DNA of 52,243 nt from an uncultured Clostridia bacterium (GCA_946187325.1 CAMHQC010000013.1:1-52243); one strand, 5' to 3'. Shown: positions 17,048 to 26,177, counted from the stretch's first letter. The notes: a model not told the origin generated them from the letters alone. Translations and numbers: made by a program.

Positions 17048-19381
17048 ATGGTTTGCAGTAAATGCGGTAAAAGACCCGCTGTTGTATTTGTTTCGAATAA
17101 CACGGGTGAATCGCCGACTATGGGATATTGCCTTTCCTGCGCTAAGGAAATGGGAATTAAGCCCGTCCAGGATTTAATAAATAAGATGGGGCTTTCCGAC
17201 GAAGACCTCGAAACCGTCCAGGATCAGATGGATACCCTTATGAACGACGACGGTATGAAAAACTTAATGGAGAATATGAACGTTGAAAACCTCGCCGAGC
17301 AGATGGAACAGTTCCAGGAGCAGAGCGAGGATAACGGGGATTTTACCCCCGGCGGAGCGCCGACCTTTCCGTTCTTTAACAACCTCTTTAACGGCGACGC
17401 TCAGACTTCGGAAAAACCCGAGGGTAAAGAGCGCGGTAAGGACAGACGCCGCCGTAAGGTTGATAAAAAGAGAAAACACCTTAACCTCTACTGTGAGAAT
17501 CTCACAGATAAGGCTAAGGACGGTAATATAGACAATATTATCGGCAGAGATAAAGAAATCGAGCGCGTTATACAGATTTTATCCCGCCGTACTAAAAATA
17601 ACCCCTGCTTAATCGGCGAACCGGGCGTAGGTAAAACCGCTATCGCCGAGGGCTTGGCGCTTCGAATCGCCGCGGGTAATGTTCCGCTCAGACTTTCCGA
17701 CAAGGAGATTTATCTTCTCGACCTAACTTCGCTCGTAGCGGGTACTCAGTTCAGAGGCCAGTTCGAGAGCCGAATTAAAGGTCTTACCCAGGAGATTAAG
17801 GAAGCGGGAAATATTATCCTCTTTATCGACGAGGTACATAACCTCGTAGGAGCGGGCGACAGCAGCGAGGGTACTATGAACGCCGCCAATATCCTTAAAC
17901 CCGCGCTCTCCAGAGGCGAGATTCAGGTTATCGGCGCGACTACCTTTAACGAGTACAGAAAGTATATCGAAAAGGACAGCGCCTTAGAGCGCCGTTTCCA
18001 GCCCGTAAAGGTAGGGGAGCCGTCGGTTGCCGATACTATCGACGTAATTAACGGCGTTAAGGGCTACTATGAAGCTCACCACAGGGTAAGGGTTGACGAC
18101 GATATCGTAAGAAAAACCGTTATACTTTCCGAAAGATATATTAACGACAGATTTTTACCCGATAAGGCTATTGACTTACTCGACGAGAGCTGCGCTTGCG
18201 CCGCCTTGAGAAATAAAGAGATGGAAAGATACGACCGCCTTATGCTGAGTAAAAAACGTCTCAGCGCTCAGATGGACGAGATTGAAGCCGAGGAGGAGGT
18301 TAACTACGAGAAGTTAGCCGACGTGCGCTCGAAAATCGCCCGCACAGACCGTGAAATTTCCAAGATTGATATGGAAAAGGTAAACGCTCCCGTTACCGAG
18401 GAGGATATCGCCAAGGTTATCGAGCTTTGGACAGGTATTCCCTCGAGCAGAATCCGTGAGAACGAGTTGAGTAAGCTCGCCGATTTGGAAGCCGAGCTCA
18501 AGAAAAAGATTATCGGTCAGGACGAAGCCGTCGAGGCTTTGGCTTCGGCTATAAGAAGAAGCCGTGTTCAGATTTCGCCGAGAAGACGTCCCGCGTCATT
18601 TATCTTCGTAGGACCTACGGGCGTAGGTAAAACCGAGCTTGTAAAGGTGCTTTCACAGCAGCTTTTCGATACCCCCGAAACTCTTATCAGGCTCGATATG
18701 TCCGAGTTTATGGAGAAGCATTCGGTGTCTAAAATTATCGGCTCGCCTCCCGGATATGTGGGCTACGACGAAGCGGGTCAGGTTACCGAAAAAGTCCGCC
18801 GTCGTCCGTATTCGGTACTGCTTTTCGACGAGGTAGAGAAGGCTCACCCCGACGTGCTGAATATTCTGCTCCAAATTCTCGACGAGGGCATAGTTACCGA
18901 CGCCCAGGGCAGAACGGTTAATTTCGAAAATACAGTTATCGTTATGACCTCTAACGCGGGCTCCGAAAAACGCGAGAACGCTTTGGGCTTCGGCAAGCAG
19001 GAGGGCGATATGATTCGCGAGCGCGCTATTAAGGGGCTTAGAGAGTTCTTACGCCCCGAGTTTATCGCTCGTGTGGACGAGGTGCTTGTGTTCAGAAGCC
19101 TTAACGGAGATGACTATAAGGCTATAGCCGCGCTTATGCTCGACGAGTACAAAGAACCTCTCGCCGAAAAGGGTATTAAGTTTACCTATAATGAGAATCT
19201 CTGCGAGTTCGTGGCTGATAAGGCTTCGAGCGGTACAAGCGGAGCGCGCGACCTTCGCAACTTTATCCGCAAGAATGTCGAGGATAAAATCACCAACGAG
19301 ATTATCGAACACCGTGACGGCGATATCGCCGCTGTAAACGCCTATGTCGATAACGACGAGGTTAAATTAGAGATATTATAA
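17048..19381 (+). CDS. clpE: ClpE-like AAA+ protease ATPase with N-terminal zinc finger
   Basis: A 777-residue HSP100 unfoldase expected to feed substrates to ClpP. The N-terminus is a zinc finger (CSKCG at 3-7 and CLSC) followed by an acidic, Met/Gln-rich region. This replaces the double Clp-N domain of ClpC and is typical of ClpE. The first AAA module has Walker [10 protein letters not shown], the second [10 protein letters not shown] short coiled middle domain (about 390-450) separates them. A LGFG loop in the second module fits the ClpP-docking tripeptide. In Bacillus relatives clpE is controlled by CtsR; no CtsR gene or convincing CtsR box is seen here. It ends the operon with a strong terminator. 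Confidence 0.9.
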   Translation: MVCSKCGKRPAVVFVSNNTGESPTMGYCLSCAKEMGIKPVQDLINKMGLSDEDLETVQDQMDTLMNDDGMKNLMENMNVENLAEQMEQFQEQSEDNGDFTPGGAPTFPFFNNLFNGDAQTSEKPEGKERGKDRRRRKVDKKRKHLNLYCENLTDKAKDGNIDNIIGRDKEIERVIQILSRRTKNNPCLIGEPGVGKTAIAEGLALRIAAGNVPLRLSDKEIYLLDLTSLVAGTQFRGQFESRIKGLTQEIKEAGNIILFIDEVHNLVGAGDSSEGTMNAANILKPALSRGEIQVIGATTFNEYRKYIEKDSALERRFQPVKVGEPSVADTIDVINGVKGYYEAHHRVRVDDDIVRKTVILSERYINDRFLPDKAIDLLDESCACAALRNKEMERYDRLMLSKKRLSAQMDEIEAEEEVNYEKLADVRSKIARTDREISKIDMEKVNAPVTEEDIAKVIELWTGIPSSRIRENELSKLADLEAELKKKIIGQDEAVEALASAIRRSRVQISPRRRPASFIFVGPTGVGKTELVKVLSQQLFDTPETLIRLDMSEFMEKHSVSKIIGSPPGYVGYDEAGQVTEKVRRRPYSVLLFDEVEKAHPDVLNILLQILDEGIVTDAQGRTVNFENTVIVMTSNAGSEKRENALGFGKQEGDMIRERAIKGLREFLRPEFIARVDEVLVFRSLNGDDYKAIAALMLDEYKEPLAEKGIKFTYNENLCEFVADKASSGTSGARDLRNFIRKNVEDKITNEIIEHRDGDIAAVNAYVDNDEVKLEIL

Positions 19382-19389
19382 TAAAAATT

Positions 19390-19420
19390 GCCGGCTCAGA
19401 AACGAGCCGGCGTTTTTATT
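19390..19420 (+). terminator. Terminator after clpE
   Basis: GCCGGCTC-agaaac-GAGCCGGC followed by GTTTTTATT. Confidence 0.93.
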
Positions 19421-19470
19421 AGGGTGTAGGATGTAGGGTGTAGGATGTAGGCTTCTCCTTGAGGAGAAGG
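19421..19470. repeat. Heptanucleotide repeat (AGGGTGT/AGGATGT) plus short hairpin
   Basis: Four 7-base units alternate AGGGTGT and AGGATGT at 19421-19451. They are followed by the perfect hairpin CTTCTCC-ttga-GGAGAAG. The repeat lies between the convergent clpE and Big2-protein genes. Confidence 0.85.
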
Positions 19471-19494
19471 CAAATTGTATTTGGAGAAATTTCC

Positions 19495-20511
19495 TTACTC
19501 ATATTTCGAAAAACCTAACGCAGACACACCCATACTCAGATTTGTCTCGAGCATTTCTGACCAGCCGCCGAATAAATCGTGCAGTAAAAGGTTGCTCAGG
19601 CTGTTTACGCTTTCGTTATCCAAGTTTCCCGAAAGGGTTGTAAAATTAATACTGCTCTTTTTGGTATAGCTCGAAGCGTTAAGATAGGACTGCGCCTTAT
19701 AGGACTTGCTGTCGTCGTCGGACAGATAAAGCGAGATTACGGGCAGGGTAGAGGAACCGCCGTTATCCATATACATAATCAGCTCGAACTGTCCCTCGTA
19801 GAATGTGCCTGTGCCGTTGTAGTTGCCCTGGAACTCGAACATATCGGTTTCTTTGTTGTAGGTGATAAAGTACGAGTATTTTCCGTTTCCGAACGAGAGG
19901 TATTTGTTGCCGTCTTTATCGGATTTTCCTTTTTCATTTATATAATTCTTAAGGGCTTTAAATGGATTAATAACGTTAACCTTGGTTTTTAATAAATCGC
20001 CGTTCGACTTAGCGGCGGTGATTGTTACCGTGCCGTAGTTTATGCCGGTAATCAGTCCGTTTGAGTCAATAGATGCGATAGACGGGTTTGAGGATTTCCA
20101 CGATTTAGCGTTGTACTTAGAGTTTTTACTCGAGATAGAGAGCTTTAGCGTGTCGTTTTTATAAACCTTGAAATCGTATTTTGTCACAGTTACGATAGGT
20201 TTAACCGTAACCTTGCATCTGTACTTTTTTCCTTTGTACTTCGCCGTGATAGTCGCCTTGCCGATTTTAAGCGCGGTGACCTTTCCGGAATACACCACAG
20301 CTACCGACTTCTTAGAGGTAGACCATTTTACCTTTGAAGCCTTGGCGTTTTTTAGCTTTAACGCGTAGGATTTAGTGCGTGTGATAGTGATTTTCTTTTT
20401 ATTTAAAGCGGGCTTAGCCTTAGCCGATACCGCCGCGGACATAACAATAGTTCCGCTCAGCACGGTAAGTATGCTTAAAAATAAGCAAATTGATTTTTTG
20501 AACTTTTTCAT
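19495..20511 (-). CDS. Secreted protein with two bacterial Ig-like (Big2) domains
   Basis: A 338-residue exported protein. A signal peptide (about 1-31: basic MKKFKK, hydrophobic core, then AVSAKA) precedes two Big2 modules. Module 1 (about 33-103) has VKWSTSKKSVAVV and KIGKATITAKYKGKKYRCKVTV. Module 2 (about 108-180) has KSWKSSNPSIASID and GTVTITAAKSNG. The remaining 150 residues are a beta-rich domain I do not recognise. Big2 modules usually act as spacers or adhesive domains on secreted proteins. There is no LPXTG or dockerin. It is a single gene whose end is convergent with clpE. Confidence 0.85.
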   Translation of the reverse strand: MKKFKKSICLFLSILTVLSGTIVMSAAVSAKAKPALNKKKITITRTKSYALKLKNAKASKVKWSTSKKSVAVVYSGKVTALKIGKATITAKYKGKKYRCKVTVKPIVTVTKYDFKVYKNDTLKLSISSKNSKYNAKSWKSSNPSIASIDSNGLITGINYGTVTITAAKSNGDLLKTKVNVINPFKALKNYINEKGKSDKDGNKYLSFGNGKYSYFITYNKETDMFEFQGNYNGTGTFYEGQFELIMYMDNGGSSTLPVISLYLSDDDSKSYKAQSYLNASSYTKKSSINFTTLSGNLDNESVNSLSNLLLHDLFGGWSEMLETNLSMGVSALGFSKYE

Positions 20512-20610
20512 ATATATAAATTCCTTCCGTTTTCAGACGTAGATACATTTTAATACATTAGGGAGTTAAAGTCAATAATAAATTTTTCGATTCCCAATCC
20601 GCTAGACCAA

Positions 20611-20640
20611 AAAATAAAGGACACCCGTTGGTGTCCTTAT
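20611..20640 (-). terminator. Terminator copy 1 in the tRNA-Gly repeat
   Basis: GGACACC-cgtt-GGTGTCC with flanking A/T runs. It is the most distal of three copies downstream of tRNA-Gly. Confidence 0.75.
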
Positions 20641-20796
20641 TTTATGGAGCGGATGATGTATTTTAAATCTATAAAAAAGATAAATCTCGAACCTTACGGC
20701 TTGTTTGTAGGAAAATTTGAACAACGCTCCCCGCTAAAAATGTCCCGCTGGGACATTTTCTTTACGCTCGGCTTCGATTCCCAATCCGCTAGACCC

Positions 20797-20830
20797 CAAA
20801 AAAAGGACACCCGTTGGTGTCCTTATTTTA
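20797..20830 (-). terminator. Terminator copy 2 in the tRNA-Gly repeat
   Basis: The same GGACACC-cgtt-GGTGTCC stem, with seven A on the plus strand giving a U-run on the minus strand. Confidence 0.75.
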
Positions 20831-20981
20831 TGGAGCGGATGATGCCTTTTAAATCTATAAAAAAGATAAATCTCGAACCTTACGGCTTGTTTGTAGGAAA
20901 ATTTGAACAACGCTCCCCGCTAAAAATGTCCCGCTGGGACATTTTCTTTACGCTCGGCTTCGATTCCCAATCCGCTAGACC

Positions 20982-21009
20982 AAAAAAAAGGACACCTGTT
21001 GGTGTCCTT
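20982..21009 (-). terminator. Terminator of tRNA-Gly (copy 3)
   Basis: AAGGACACC-tgtt-GGTGTCCTT. On the minus strand it is followed by eight U, six bases after the CCA end of the tRNA. Confidence 0.92.
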
Positions 21010-21015
21010 ATTTTA

Positions 21016-21089
21016 TGGAGCGGATGATGGGAATCGAACCCACACGATCAGCTTGGAAGGCTGAAGTTCTACCACTAAACTACATCCGC
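21016..21089 (-). tRNA. tRNA-Gly (anticodon TCC)
   Basis: Read on the minus strand, the acceptor GCGGATG pairs with CATCCGC. A D-arm with TAGTTTAGTGGTAGAA follows. The anticodon stem TCAGC/GCTGA holds loop CTTCCAA with anticodon TCC. The T-arm is GTGGGTTCGATTCCCAT. The CCA end is encoded. Length is 74 with CCA. It has its own consensus promoter. Its 3' half is the parent of the adjacent palindromic tandem duplication. Confidence 0.97.
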
Positions 21090-21106
21090 ATATTCGCAAC
21101 ATTGAT

Positions 21107-21135
21107 ATTATATCAAATAAATTTTTGTTTGTCAA
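21107..21135 (-). promoter_or_regulatory. Promoter of tRNA-Gly
   Basis: On the minus strand TTGACA (21130-21135), 17-bp spacer, TATAAT (21107-21112): perfect consensus, 18 bases before the tRNA. Confidence 0.9.
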
Positions 21136-21190
21136 TAAAAATAAAAAATAAACATAACTTTTCTAATGTATATAATACGTCAAAATTTTT

Positions 21191-21231
21191 TTGACTATAA
21201 ATCCGCCGTATGTTATACTTACGGTGGATTT
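21191..21231 (+). promoter_or_regulatory. Promoter of the RND pump with overlapping inverted repeat
   Basis: TTGACT (21191-21196), 17-bp spacer, TATACT (21214-21219). An inverted repeat AAATCCGCCGTA (21199-21210) / TACGGTGGATTT (21220-21231), one mismatch, brackets the -10 box. This geometry fits a repressor operator, but no regulator gene is adjacent. Confidence 0.7.
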
Positions 21232-21270
21232 TTATAATTATATATTTTACAATATGAATGAGGTTATTGT

Positions 21271-24200
21271 ATGACAAAGTTTTTCGTTAAAAAACCGTAT
21301 TTTATGATAGTCGCTATAATTATGGTGCTTGTGGTTGGCTTCGTAAGCGTAAGCTCTATGCAGACGGACTTGCTGCCGAATTTAGAGCTTCCGTATATGG
21401 CGGTTATTACGACCGAGGTCGGCGCATCCTCCGAGAAGGTCGAGAAGGATATTACCGAGCCTATGGAAAACGCCCTCGGAACTATCAGCGGCGTTGAAAA
21501 GGTTAGAAGTACCTCCGCCAATAACTACAGTATGGTTATGCTCAGCTTCGTTGACGATACGGATATGAACGCGGCGCTCGTTCGCGTGTCTAAAACCGTC
21601 AACTCAATGAGCCTGCCCGACGGTTGCGGAACTCCTAATATTATGGAGATCAGTATGGATATGGTGGCGACTATGTACGCCAACGTGAACTACAAGGGTA
21701 TGGATATTAAGGAGCTTTCCGACTTTACCGAAAAGACGGTTAAACCCTATCTTGAAAGGCAGTCGGGCGTAGCTTCCGTATCGGCGAGCGGTCTTATCGA
21801 GGATAGTATAGAGGTAAGGCTTAATAAGAATAAAATAGATAGAATTAACGATAAAATTTTAACCTCTACCAATAAAAAACTCGGCGAGGCTAAGGATAAA
21901 ATCGCCGATTCCAAGGCGAAGCTTATAAGCGGTAAAAATAAGCTCAAGGACAGTAAAAGCCAGGTAGCTTCTACCCGGACTAAAACTAACGAAAAGCTCT
22001 CAAACGCTTCGACTCAGATTTCAAAGGCTCAGGCAACTAAGGCGGCGTATGAGTCCGCGCTGTCGAGCCTAACGGCTCAGAAAGCCGCTTTGGAGGGGGA
22101 GAAGAACGCTTATATAAAAGCCAAGCTCCCGAATACGTACAAGACCCTAAACTCCACATTCGCGGGGCTTAACAGCACGCTTTCGCCTGTAGCCGCACAG
22201 GCGGGGATTACCGTTCCGTCGAGCGTTAAGGAAGCGGTTTCAGACGAGAAAAAGTTTAATGATTTTAAAAACTGGATGAAACAAATCGGCTACGGCGATC
22301 AGGTCAGTAAGCTTGATTACAAAACTTTAAAGACCGTATATAACGCAGTTGAGGTCAGAATTCCGGCGATAGATATCGAGCTTAGTAACCTCAACACCAA
22401 AATTACAGTCCAGAAAACTATTGTCAATAAAATGAAGTCCAAGACTAAAAATCTCGACTCTCAGCAGTCGGCAATCACCTCGGCTCAGCTTACCGCCGCG
22501 GCATCGTTCGGAGCGGGACAGGCTCAGATGAGCTCGGCTGAACAGTCGTTAACCGACGCTCAAAAACAGCTAAACTCCGCCGAGGATAAGTTGAATACAT
22601 CGCTGAAAGCCGCCCGAAAGAACGCTAACATAAATGCGCTTTTAAGCTTAGATACGCTTTCCAAGATTATTACCGCTCAGAACTTCTCGATGCCCGCGGG
22701 TTATGTTAAGGACAAAAATTCTAAGCAGTGGCTTATCGAGATTAACGAGAATTTTAAGAATAAAAAAGAGATTAAAAACCTAGTTTTAACAAAGCTCAGC
22801 GGCGTAGGCAATATAAAGATGTCCGATGTGGCGGATATTACCGTTGTCGATAATATAGGTGAGGCGTACAGTAAGGTTAACGGCAAGGACGCTGTACTTG
22901 TGTCGGTGTATAAGGCGGGCAACGCTAACACAAGTACCGTTTCGAACAATATTCAAAACGCGTTTAAAGAGCTTGAGGATAAGTATAAGGATTTAAGCAT
23001 CACGACTATTATGAATCAGGGCGAGTATATCGCCCGTATCATAAATACCGTTTTGAGTAGTATTCTCTTAGGAGCGGTACTCGCGATTATCGTACTTGCG
23101 CTGTTCCTTAAATCAGTCAAGCCGACCTTGGTCGTAGCGTTCAGTATTCCGTTTAGCGTAATGTTCGCGCTTATCATTATGTATTTTACGGGCATTAACT
23201 TAAACGTTATGTCGCTGGCGGGACTGTGTATAAGTATAGGTATGCTTGTTGATAACTCGGTTGTAGTTATGGAGAATATATTCAGGCTCCGTCAAAAAGG
23301 CGTTCCCGCTCCGAGAGCCGCGGTTCAGGGTACTAAACAGGTGGCCGCTCCGATTATCGCCTCGACCGCTACGACTATCTGCGTATTCCTGCCGATGGTA
23401 TATACCACGGGTATGGTGGCTCAGCTTCTGATTCCGTTCGCGTTTACTATCTCGTACGCGCTCGCGGCTTCGCTTATAGTAGCGCTTACCGTAGTTCCGA
23501 CGCTCGGTTCTCTGCTTCTCAAAAATACTAAGGAAAGAAAGCATAACTGGTTCGATAAGCTCAAAAACGCTTACGCTAAGTCGCTTTCGTTCTCACTCAG
23601 GCATAAATATATTCCTATTTTAGTATCGGTGATTCTGCTCGGAATCTGTATTTTCCAGACGTTCTCGACGGGTATTACAATGATTGATAATACCGAGAGT
23701 AACCAGATTTCCGTTACCCTAGAGCTCGACAAGGACGTTACCAAGAAAAAAGCGTTTAAAACCGCCGATAAAGTTCTCGACGCTATAACTAAGGTTAAGG
23801 GCGTTTCAAAGGTAAGCGCTCTCGACGGCAACACAGGTCTTATGTCGAGCGTTATCGGTTCGGGAGTGAGCGATAAATTCGACACGTTCTCGTTTAACGT
23901 ACTCACCGAGGATGATATCAAAACTACCGACGAATATAAGAAAATTCGAAATGATATTGAAAAGAATACTAAGGATATTGAGTGCAAGGAATTAACAGTC
24001 GCTTCGTCGGCTATGGGCAGTATGAGTACGCTCGCCGACAACGGTGTAACCGTTAATATCTACGGCGGCGACCAGGATAAGCTGATGGATATAAGCGATG
24101 ATGTTGTAAAGATGATGGAGGATGTTAAGGGTATTAAAACCGCGGATAACGGTATCGCCGAATCCGACAGGACAATTAAGCTCCATATCGACCGCAACAA

Positions 24201-25203
24201 AGCCGCTAAGTACGGTTTAACCGTTGCTCAGATTTTCCAGCAAATCGCCGTTAAGGCTCAAAATGAGCAGAAGGCAATCACTATGAAAATCGACGACAAG
24301 GACGTTGATGTGAATGTGGTTAAGAAGTCGGGTAAACTGAGTTACGAAAATCTTATGAATACCAAGATTGAAACGACTGTCCGCTCATCCGGCGGGAAGA
24401 GCGTTAAAAAGTCCTATAAGCTCAGCAAGTTCGCTCAGTCTAAGGACGGCCGCACGATGAGCAATATTACCCGAGAGAATCAGAGAACTTACCTTGCCGT
24501 GACGAGTGAGATTGACGAGGGAGCTAACGCCGCTCTGCTCAGCCGAGAGGTTCAGAAAAAGCTCGATAAATACAAGACTCCCGCGGGATATGAGGTCGAA
24601 ATCGCGGGCTCGGCTATCCAGACGAGCGATATGCTCAAGCAGATGGCTCAGGCTATCGCGCTCGGATTCCTGCTCATTTATCTGATTATGGTAGCTCAGT
24701 TCCAGAGCTTCCTCTCGCCGTTTATTATTATCTTTACCGTACCGCTCGCGTTTACGGGCGGAATGATAGGTCTCGGACTTTTCGGAATGAATATCTCCGC
24801 AATGTCGCTGATGGGCTTTATGATTCTTATGGGAACGGTTGTAAATAACGGAATCGTGTTCGTGGATTACGCTAATAACCTCAGAATTAAGGGCGTAGAA
24901 AAACGCCGTGCTCTCGTCGAAACAGGTAAAACGAGGATGAGGCCGATACTTATGACGGCGCTCACTACTATACTCTCGATGAGCGTAATGGTATTCTCTC
25001 AGGACGCGGGCAACGCTATGCAGAGAAGTATGGCGGTTGTTGTAAGCGTGGGATTGCTGTACTCAACACTGATGACGCTTTATGTTGTGCCTGTGCTTTA
25101 CGATGTTTTCTACCGTAAACAGCCCAAGGTTATCGACGTCGGCGACGATTTAGAGGATGAACCCGACGAGGTAAGCGAGTTTATGGAGAGTAGTAATCTA
25201 TAA
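21271..25203 (+). CDS. RND (AcrB/HAE1-type) efflux transporter with coiled-coil insertion
   Basis: A 1310-residue proton-driven exporter. It has the standard RND layout: a first membrane helix (about 11-29), porter loop, helices 2-6 (about residues 590-760, with GLCISIGMLVDNSVVVMENI in helix 4), helix 7, second porter loop, and helices 8-12. AcrB-type proteins are about 1050 residues. The excess is a segment of about 250 residues (about 195-450), rich in Ala, Lys and Ser with heptad-like patterns, before NFSMPAG in the first porter loop. No membrane fusion protein or outer-membrane partner is encoded nearby, as in Gram-positive SwrC-type pumps. Substrate unknown. Confidence 0.92.
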   Translation: MTKFFVKKPYFMIVAIIMVLVVGFVSVSSMQTDLLPNLELPYMAVITTEVGASSEKVEKDITEPMENALGTISGVEKVRSTSANNYSMVMLSFVDDTDMNAALVRVSKTVNSMSLPDGCGTPNIMEISMDMVATMYANVNYKGMDIKELSDFTEKTVKPYLERQSGVASVSASGLIEDSIEVRLNKNKIDRINDKILTSTNKKLGEAKDKIADSKAKLISGKNKLKDSKSQVASTRTKTNEKLSNASTQISKAQATKAAYESALSSLTAQKAALEGEKNAYIKAKLPNTYKTLNSTFAGLNSTLSPVAAQAGITVPSSVKEAVSDEKKFNDFKNWMKQIGYGDQVSKLDYKTLKTVYNAVEVRIPAIDIELSNLNTKITVQKTIVNKMKSKTKNLDSQQSAITSAQLTAAASFGAGQAQMSSAEQSLTDAQKQLNSAEDKLNTSLKAARKNANINALLSLDTLSKIITAQNFSMPAGYVKDKNSKQWLIEINENFKNKKEIKNLVLTKLSGVGNIKMSDVADITVVDNIGEAYSKVNGKDAVLVSVYKAGNANTSTVSNNIQNAFKELEDKYKDLSITTIMNQGEYIARIINTVLSSILLGAVLAIIVLALFLKSVKPTLVVAFSIPFSVMFALIIMYFTGINLNVMSLAGLCISIGMLVDNSVVVMENIFRLRQKGVPAPRAAVQGTKQVAAPIIASTATTICVFLPMVYTTGMVAQLLIPFAFTISYALAASLIVALTVVPTLGSLLLKNTKERKHNWFDKLKNAYAKSLSFSLRHKYIPILVSVILLGICIFQTFSTGITMIDNTESNQISVTLELDKDVTKKKAFKTADKVLDAITKVKGVSKVSALDGNTGLMSSVIGSGVSDKFDTFSFNVLTEDDIKTTDEYKKIRNDIEKNTKDIECKELTVASSAMGSMSTLADNGVTVNIYGGDQDKLMDISDDVVKMMEDVKGIKTADNGIAESDRTIKLHIDRNKAAKYGLTVAQIFQQIAVKAQNEQKAITMKIDDKDVDVNVVKKSGKLSYENLMNTKIETTVRSSGGKSVKKSYKLSKFAQSKDGRTMSNITRENQRTYLAVTSEIDEGANAALLSREVQKKLDKYKTPAGYEVEIAGSAIQTSDMLKQMAQAIALGFLLIYLIMVAQFQSFLSPFIIIFTVPLAFTGGMIGLGLFGMNISAMSLMGFMILMGTVVNNGIVFVDYANNLRIKGVEKRRALVETGKTRMRPILMTALTTILSMSVMVFSQDAGNAMQRSMAVVVSVGLLYSTLMTLYVVPVLYDVFYRKQPKVIDVGDDLEDEPDEVSEFMESSNL

Positions 25204-25219
25204 AATCAAATAAGGCTTT

Positions 25220-25332
25220 GTCATTCCGAGCTTGTCGAGGAATCCCTTTCATCTTTATGGCGTTTAGCTGACCTCGGGAGATCTTTCGACTATTTGCCGG
25301 CGCAAATTCGCTGCGCGACCTCTCAAGATGAC
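25220..25332. repeat. Interspersed palindromic repeat (GTCATTCCGAG ... CTCAAGATGAC)
   Basis: A 113-bp element with imperfect ends GTCATTCCGAG / CTCAAGATGAC and internal GAGGAATCCC and GAGATCTTTCG segments. This is the common bacterial GTCATTCTGAG-type dispersed repeat or MITE-like sequence. It lies between the RND gene and the shared terminator. Confidence 0.75.
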
Positions 25333-25340
25333 AGAAAAAA

Positions 25341-25377
25341 TCGGTCGGATAAAATTTATCCGACCGAATAATTTTTT
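25341..25377. terminator. Bidirectional terminator between RND pump and phosphoribosyltransferase-like gene
   Basis: TCGGTCGGATAAA / TTTATCCGACCGA perfect inverted repeat. A-run on the left and T-run (ATAATTTTTTA) on the right. Confidence 0.9.
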
Positions 25378-25389
25378 AACAGTAAATTA

Positions 25390-26025
25390 TTAGAGCGCCG
25401 AAAAGCCGTAGCTGTTGACGAGGGCTTCAATCTTCTCGCCGCGCAGGCAGTAGGGGCATTTGTGCGGTTTAAAGCTCTGGTAATCGTTTAAATCGTTGGG
25501 GTCAAAAATCGAGTTGACGGGATGTCCGTCACATTCGTCAACCGTCGCGAATATTGCCGATACTCCCTCGACAAAGCCCTTGTAGTAGTTAATAGCGTCA
25601 ATCGCGGCGAGAGCGCTTTTGCCCGTAGTAACCGAAGCGGCGAGAATAAGCACATGCTTGCCCGCGAGCATAGGGGTTAGGTTATCTCTGAACATAAGCT
25701 GGCCGCCTCCGATAAATTCGGGCGATAGCACGTAGATAGTCTGGTGGGCGTTTAAATTGATGTAGTTATCCTGAGTGAGCTCATTCGCCAAAAACGCGCC
25801 GATAACCTCCGTGCCGTCAAGACACAGGATAGTATCTACGATGGTGTTGATCTGGTACGCTTTAACCATCTCTTTGGCGACAGCTTTCGCCTCGGAAAGA
25901 CGGTTTTTCTGAGTTGTAACGTCTATATAATAGTTAGTGTGGCTGTGCATAGTAGCGAAGTGACCTTTTCTAACTCGTAAAAAAACGTTTTTGTTTTTTG
26001 TTCTTATTTTAGTTTCCTGAGCCAT
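25390..26025 (-). CDS. Phosphoribosyltransferase-like protein (annotated-type orotate PRTase) with altered PRPP loop
   Basis: A 211-residue protein with a type I phosphoribosyltransferase fold: a strand-loop VDTILCLDGTEVIGAFLA and a PRPP-loop-like HVLILAASVTTGKSALAA. In active enzymes this loop is DDxxTTGxS; here the two acidic residues are AlaSer, while TTGKS is kept. A C-terminal HKCPYCLRGEKIEAL segment with CDGH upstream could bind a metal. Orotate-type enzymes act in pyrimidine synthesis, but the altered loop makes normal catalysis doubtful, and no pyr genes are nearby. A regulator or different ligand is possible. Strong SD GGGAGG. Confidence 0.7.
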   Translation of the reverse strand: MAQETKIRTKNKNVFLRVRKGHFATMHSHTNYYIDVTTQKNRLSEAKAVAKEMVKAYQINTIVDTILCLDGTEVIGAFLANELTQDNYINLNAHQTIYVLSPEFIGGGQLMFRDNLTPMLAGKHVLILAASVTTGKSALAAIDAINYYKGFVEGVSAIFATVDECDGHPVNSIFDPNDLNDYQSFKPHKCPYCLRGEKIEALVNSYGFSAL

Positions 26026-26068
26026 AATAACCTCCCGAATAGTATATTTATATAGATTATATGTATAT

Positions 26069-26097
26069 ATTGTACAGTATTTTATACCTTACGTCAA
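26069..26097 (-). promoter_or_regulatory. Promoter of the phosphoribosyltransferase-like gene
   Basis: On the minus strand TTGACG (26092-26097), 17-bp spacer, TACAAT (26069-26074). Confidence 0.75.
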
Positions 26098-26113
26098 GGA
26101 AAATAATAAATCA

Positions 26114-26142
26114 TTGACATATCTAACACATTATTATATAAT
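26114..26142 (+). promoter_or_regulatory. Promoter of the lipoprotein gene at 26178
   Basis: TTGACA (26114-26119), 17-bp spacer, TATAAT (26137-26142): perfect consensus. Confidence 0.85.
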
Positions 26143-26177
26143 TTTTTGTAAAGATAAATTTGGAAAGGTCTGTTAAT

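Larger units (their letters stand above)
20587..21038. repeat. 186-bp tandem repeat built from the inverted 3' half of tRNA-Gly and its terminator
   Basis: Units begin at 20587, 20773 and 20959 (186-bp steps); the last is partial and runs into tRNA-Gly. Each unit starts with TTCGATTCCCAATCCGCT on the plus strand, a copy of the tRNA T-arm and acceptor 3' side. It then has a terminator and TGGAGCGGATGATG, the same tRNA end on the minus strand. The third junction is a near-palindrome of about 80 bp centred on the terminator loop. Between copies lies about 110 bp including the hairpin AAAATGTCCC-gct-GGGACATTTT. The 127-codon open frame across it is a by-product of the repetition. This accounts for the 500-base stretch without protein genes. 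Confidence 0.85.

Noticed and set aside
20644-21027. 127-codon plus-strand open frame with two near-identical 62-residue halves
   Set aside because: It is created by the 186-bp tandem repeat, runs through terminators and the tRNA end, and has no SD.
20587-21038. Possible CRISPR array
   Set aside because: The repeated unit is 186 bp with no short repeat/spacer alternation and no cas genes.
23571-24041. 156-codon antisense frame within the RND gene
   Set aside because: Low-complexity Ser/Leu translation, no SD; the sense frame is a complete RND pump.
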